From contig NZ_CP125296.1 in NCBI RefSeq assembly GCF_030412785.1, positions 1,054,001 through 1,118,000 of the forward strand: a DNA stretch of 64,000 bases, given 5' to 3'. This DNA is from Paraburkholderia sabiae. Its GTDB lineage: Bacteria; Pseudomonadota; Gammaproteobacteria; Burkholderiales; Burkholderiaceae. A program made the translations under genes and the position numbers. The notes below the pieces were generated by a model that was not told the origin of the DNA, made no database searches, and worked only from the letters and a program-made list of their open reading frames with translations. Positions 61,818-64,000 of the stretch are shown here, piece by piece. Position 1 is the first letter of the stretch, and every line of letters starts with the position of its first letter.

Positions 61818-64000
61818 ATGGGACAGGCCCCCGCGTCCGCGTTGCTGCCGAAAGTCCGCCGGCGCGTATCCGTTTACAAGCCCTTGCGCGCGGCTATTAC
61901 TTCAAGCGTGTACGTCTTCGATTCGCCCAAGCTCGGCGAGCGCCTGGTGATCGTTGGCGACATTCCTTTCATGTATGCGCTGCTGGCGGAGGCCGATCCG
62001 TCGATCAGCGCTTACTTTTTCCTGCCTGAGGAGGGTAGCGAAACGGCGGGGCGGTCACCGCAGATGAAGGTCTGCTATCTCAACGGCCAGTCGCGGACAT
62101 GGCGGTTCGCCAATGACGAAAAGGTGAGCGGTCAGGACAAGAGCAGGGGCAAGGGCAAGGCCGCCGCCACGTCGTCAGGCGACGCGTCCCAGCCGACCAT
62201 TGACGGTCTCACCGTCACCAGAGGGATTGTCGCGCTGCGTCGCCAGGTGCGGCGTGTCGACAACATTCTTATGTTGTGCTCAATGTTCAATCGGGCGCGT
62301 GGCTGCGATGTGTGGAACGAAGCGCGCCACCTTGACGAGTTCCTCATTGCAAACGGCGAGGCTACGGTTGCCGAGCTCCTTCGGCTGGATGGCATCGATC
62401 CCGCGTGCATGCTGGGGGTGATCGCGCTGCGTGTGCTCAACGGATCGGTCAGCACCGACATCGACATGCGGCTGTTTGGCCGCACGTCCGTGATCCGCCG
62501 CGACGAAAGTGCGCTGCCGACTCCGCTTACCCCGCTCGCGGATGTGCTGGCCAGCATCAGTGCGGACCAGGCCGCGATGCTGGATGAGGAAGAAGAGACG
62601 TCTGCGCCCGGGGAACCGCCGCCGAACCGCGGGCGGCCACGTACGCTGGTGCCACTCGAACACATGGACTACCGGAAGTGGGTACAGGTCGACGCCAAGG
62701 CATTGCAGCTCGTGCGTGGTGAGACTGTTGCCTCGCCGTTCAGAAAGCGCTACAAGGCCGTGCAGATGTACCTGGATCAGAACTCGACCTTGTCTGATAT
62801 CGAAAAATCGTCGGGTATCACCCAGGCCATGGTGCCGCACTGGGTCAAGCGTTGCCTGCTTCCGGACGGCGCGGGGGGAATCGTTGGCTTTCCGGCGCTC
62901 GTGCCCGGCGGCGCACGCAAAGGGTACAACCGCACCGAGCCTCACGAGGGTACGCAGGGCTCGGGATCAGCGGGGTACGCCGGCAAATTCGGCCAGTTGC
63001 TGTCTGAGCATCCCGAAATCGCCGAGCGCATCGAGAACCTGCTCTTTGGCGAGGACCCCGCCTGCGTTCCTGAAACGCGGATGCCTTACACGGCGATTCA
63101 CGAGATCTTCATTCGCGACCTCCGGGACGCCGGTCTGACGGATGACGACTACCCGTTGAAAACAGACGATGCCGGCTTTCAGTCTCTTTATCGCTTCTGC
63201 AAAGAACTGGAACAGAGCAATCCGGCGCGCAGCCGCACCGCTCGCGAGGGCAAGGACGCGGGCAGGCGTCGAGACGGGCGTGGCCCGCGCCCGCGAATCC
63301 GGGCTCGCAGGCCAATGTCGATCGCCCAGCTCGATTTCCACTACACCGATGCGATCGGGATTGTCGTCCTGGTGGACAGGGACGGCGTCGAGCATGAACT
63401 GCCCGTCAAGCGGTTCTACATCGGTCTGCTGATCGACGAAGACACGGGTTCAATCCTCGGGTTTCACTATGTGCTGCAGGTCCAGCCCAGCACCGACAGT
63501 GTTCTTGATGTCGTGGAAAGCGCGCTCTATCCCCGGGCTTTCGCCGAGGACGATCCGCATCTCAGGTTCACGCCGGACGGCAAGTTCCTGATGAACTCGT
63601 TCATCCCGGAGCTCGGACGCCACGGATTCTGCATGCTGAGGATGGACCGGGGCTGGTCGAATATTGCCAAGGACGTGACCAACAACATCATGAGCGAGCT
63701 CGGTTGCGCGCTCCATTTCGGACCGTCCCGGTCATGGTGGGTTCGCCCGCTCATTGAACGCATCTTCGGAATCCTGACGAGCAGAGGGCTGCAACGCATC
63801 CCCTCGACGCTGGGATCCGGTCCGCAGGACGTGCGCAAGGACCGGCCCGCGGAAGAAGCCATCCGGTACAGGGTCATGGTGAGCGACATACTCGCCGTCG
63901 TCGCCGGCGAGATTAACCGGTTCAATACGGAAGGCCGCGCCGGCGGGCATGAGGCAAGTCCGCTCGAAGTCATGCAGGCGGCCCTGGCGCATCCTGAGTC
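61818..64000 (+). CDS. TnsB/TniA-like DDE transposase (cut by window edge)
   Basis: An open frame of 727 codons from the ATG at 61818 (GAGG box 6 nt upstream) to the window end, without stop. The integrase-like core is clear: Asp506 in AQLDFHYTDAIG, Asp610 in RMDRGWSNIAKD and Glu647 in RPLIERIFG give a DD(36)E triad. A helix-turn-helix region lies at about 290-345 (LDQNSTLSDIEKSSGITQAMVPHWVKR), before the core. The N-terminal 110 residues are unusual, with SSVYVFDSPKLGERLVIVGD and ALLAEADPSISAYFF, and recall the TnsA/TnsB-associated FES-type domain only weakly. A tniB/tnsC ATPase would be expected beyond the window. Confidence 0.85.
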   Translation, partial: MGQAPASALLPKVRRRVSVYKPLRAAITSSVYVFDSPKLGERLVIVGDIPFMYALLAEADPSISAYFFLPEEGSETAGRSPQMKVCYLNGQSRTWRFANDEKVSGQDKSRGKGKAAATSSGDASQPTIDGLTVTRGIVALRRQVRRVDNILMLCSMFNRARGCDVWNEARHLDEFLIANGEATVAELLRLDGIDPACMLGVIALRVLNGSVSTDIDMRLFGRTSVIRRDESALPTPLTPLADVLASISADQAAMLDEEEETSAPGEPPPNRGRPRTLVPLEHMDYRKWVQVDAKALQLVRGETVASPFRKRYKAVQMYLDQNSTLSDIEKSSGITQAMVPHWVKRCLLPDGAGGIVGFPALVPGGARKGYNRTEPHEGTQGSGSAGYAGKFGQLLSEHPEIAERIENLLFGEDPACVPETRMPYTAIHEIFIRDLRDAGLTDDDYPLKTDDAGFQSLYRFCKELEQSNPARSRTAREGKDAGRRRDGRGPRPRIRARRPMSIAQLDFHYTDAIGIVVLVDRDGVEHELPVKRFYIGLLIDEDTGSILGFHYVLQVQPSTDSVLDVVESALYPRAFAEDDPHLRFTPDGKFLMNSFIPELGRHGFCMLRMDRGWSNIAKDVTNNIMSELGCALHFGPSRSWWVRPLIERIFGILTSRGLQRIPSTLGSGPQDVRKDRPAEEAIRYRVMVSDILAVVAGEINRFNTEGRAGGHEASPLEVMQAALAHPE

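Noticed and set aside
1..64000. tRNA, rRNA or riboswitch genes
   Set aside because: I looked for cloverleaf ends, rRNA cores and known aptamer patterns and saw none; a covariance-model search would be needed to be certain.

Overview
The window is GC-rich, densely coding DNA that looks like a beta-proteobacterium of the Burkholderiaceae, most likely Paraburkholderia or Caballeronia. This is judged from gene content, GC-biased codon use and remembered protein resemblance; no database search was run. Its centre of gravity is a complete type VI secretion system (T6SS) with several toxin/immunity modules, followed by an accessory region and the start of a Tn7-like transposition module.

Layout: 1-2384 holds the 5' part of a cyclopropane-fatty-acyl synthase-like gene, a CLC chloride channel and a truncated GNAT acetyltransferase. 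2453-16869 (minus strand) is the first T6SS operon, in transcription order tssH, tssB, tssC, an L,D-transpeptidase-like effector with its probable periplasmic immunity protein, hcp, tssJ, tssK, tssL, tssM and a DUF218 envelope protein. A 525-bp AT-rich divergent promoter region follows. The second T6SS operon (17396-23515, plus) is a TagK-like gene, tagJ, tssE, tssF, tssG and tssA. All 13 core tss genes are present once vgrG is counted. Then come a DUF3592 protein, a GH24 lysozyme effector overlapping an LprI-like inhibitor, vgrG, a putative adaptor, a large Rhs protein with an AT-rich C-terminal toxin, and its immunity gene.

33400-39526 is a patchwork: a SymE-like toxin, an XRE regulator, a complete IS66 element without target duplication, a beheaded acyltransferase, a cytochrome P450 broken exactly in its haem signature, and a sterol-desaturase-like hydroxylase. 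40138-42851 holds two uncharacterised envelope proteins and a proline dehydrogenase. 43302-49266 is a second delivery island: a paralogous vgrG, an 837-residue protein with a degenerate M23-like N-terminus and a C-terminal HEVAH metallopeptidase, a lipoprotein and a PAAR tip. 49462-58830 holds mostly hypothetical proteins, an ATP-dependent DNA ligase fragment, a DUF1254/DUF1214 protein and a GmrSD-type DUF262/HNH nuclease. 59383-64000 carries a TniQ-like protein, an array of 39-bp hairpin units and a TnsB/TniA-like DDE transposase that runs off the window.

How the parts work together: the two divergent operons would build the contractile sheath, baseplate and membrane complex. Hcp, two VgrGs, a PAAR protein and the Rhs PAAR-like domain form the projectile. 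At least four cargo modules (Tlde1-like, GH24, Rhs-CT, M35-like) are predicted; three have an adjacent small protein as the obvious immunity candidate. Two of the four (Tlde1-like and GH24) are predicted to attack peptidoglycan, and their immunity candidates carry signal peptides. Effector assignments are inferences from motifs and neighbourhood.
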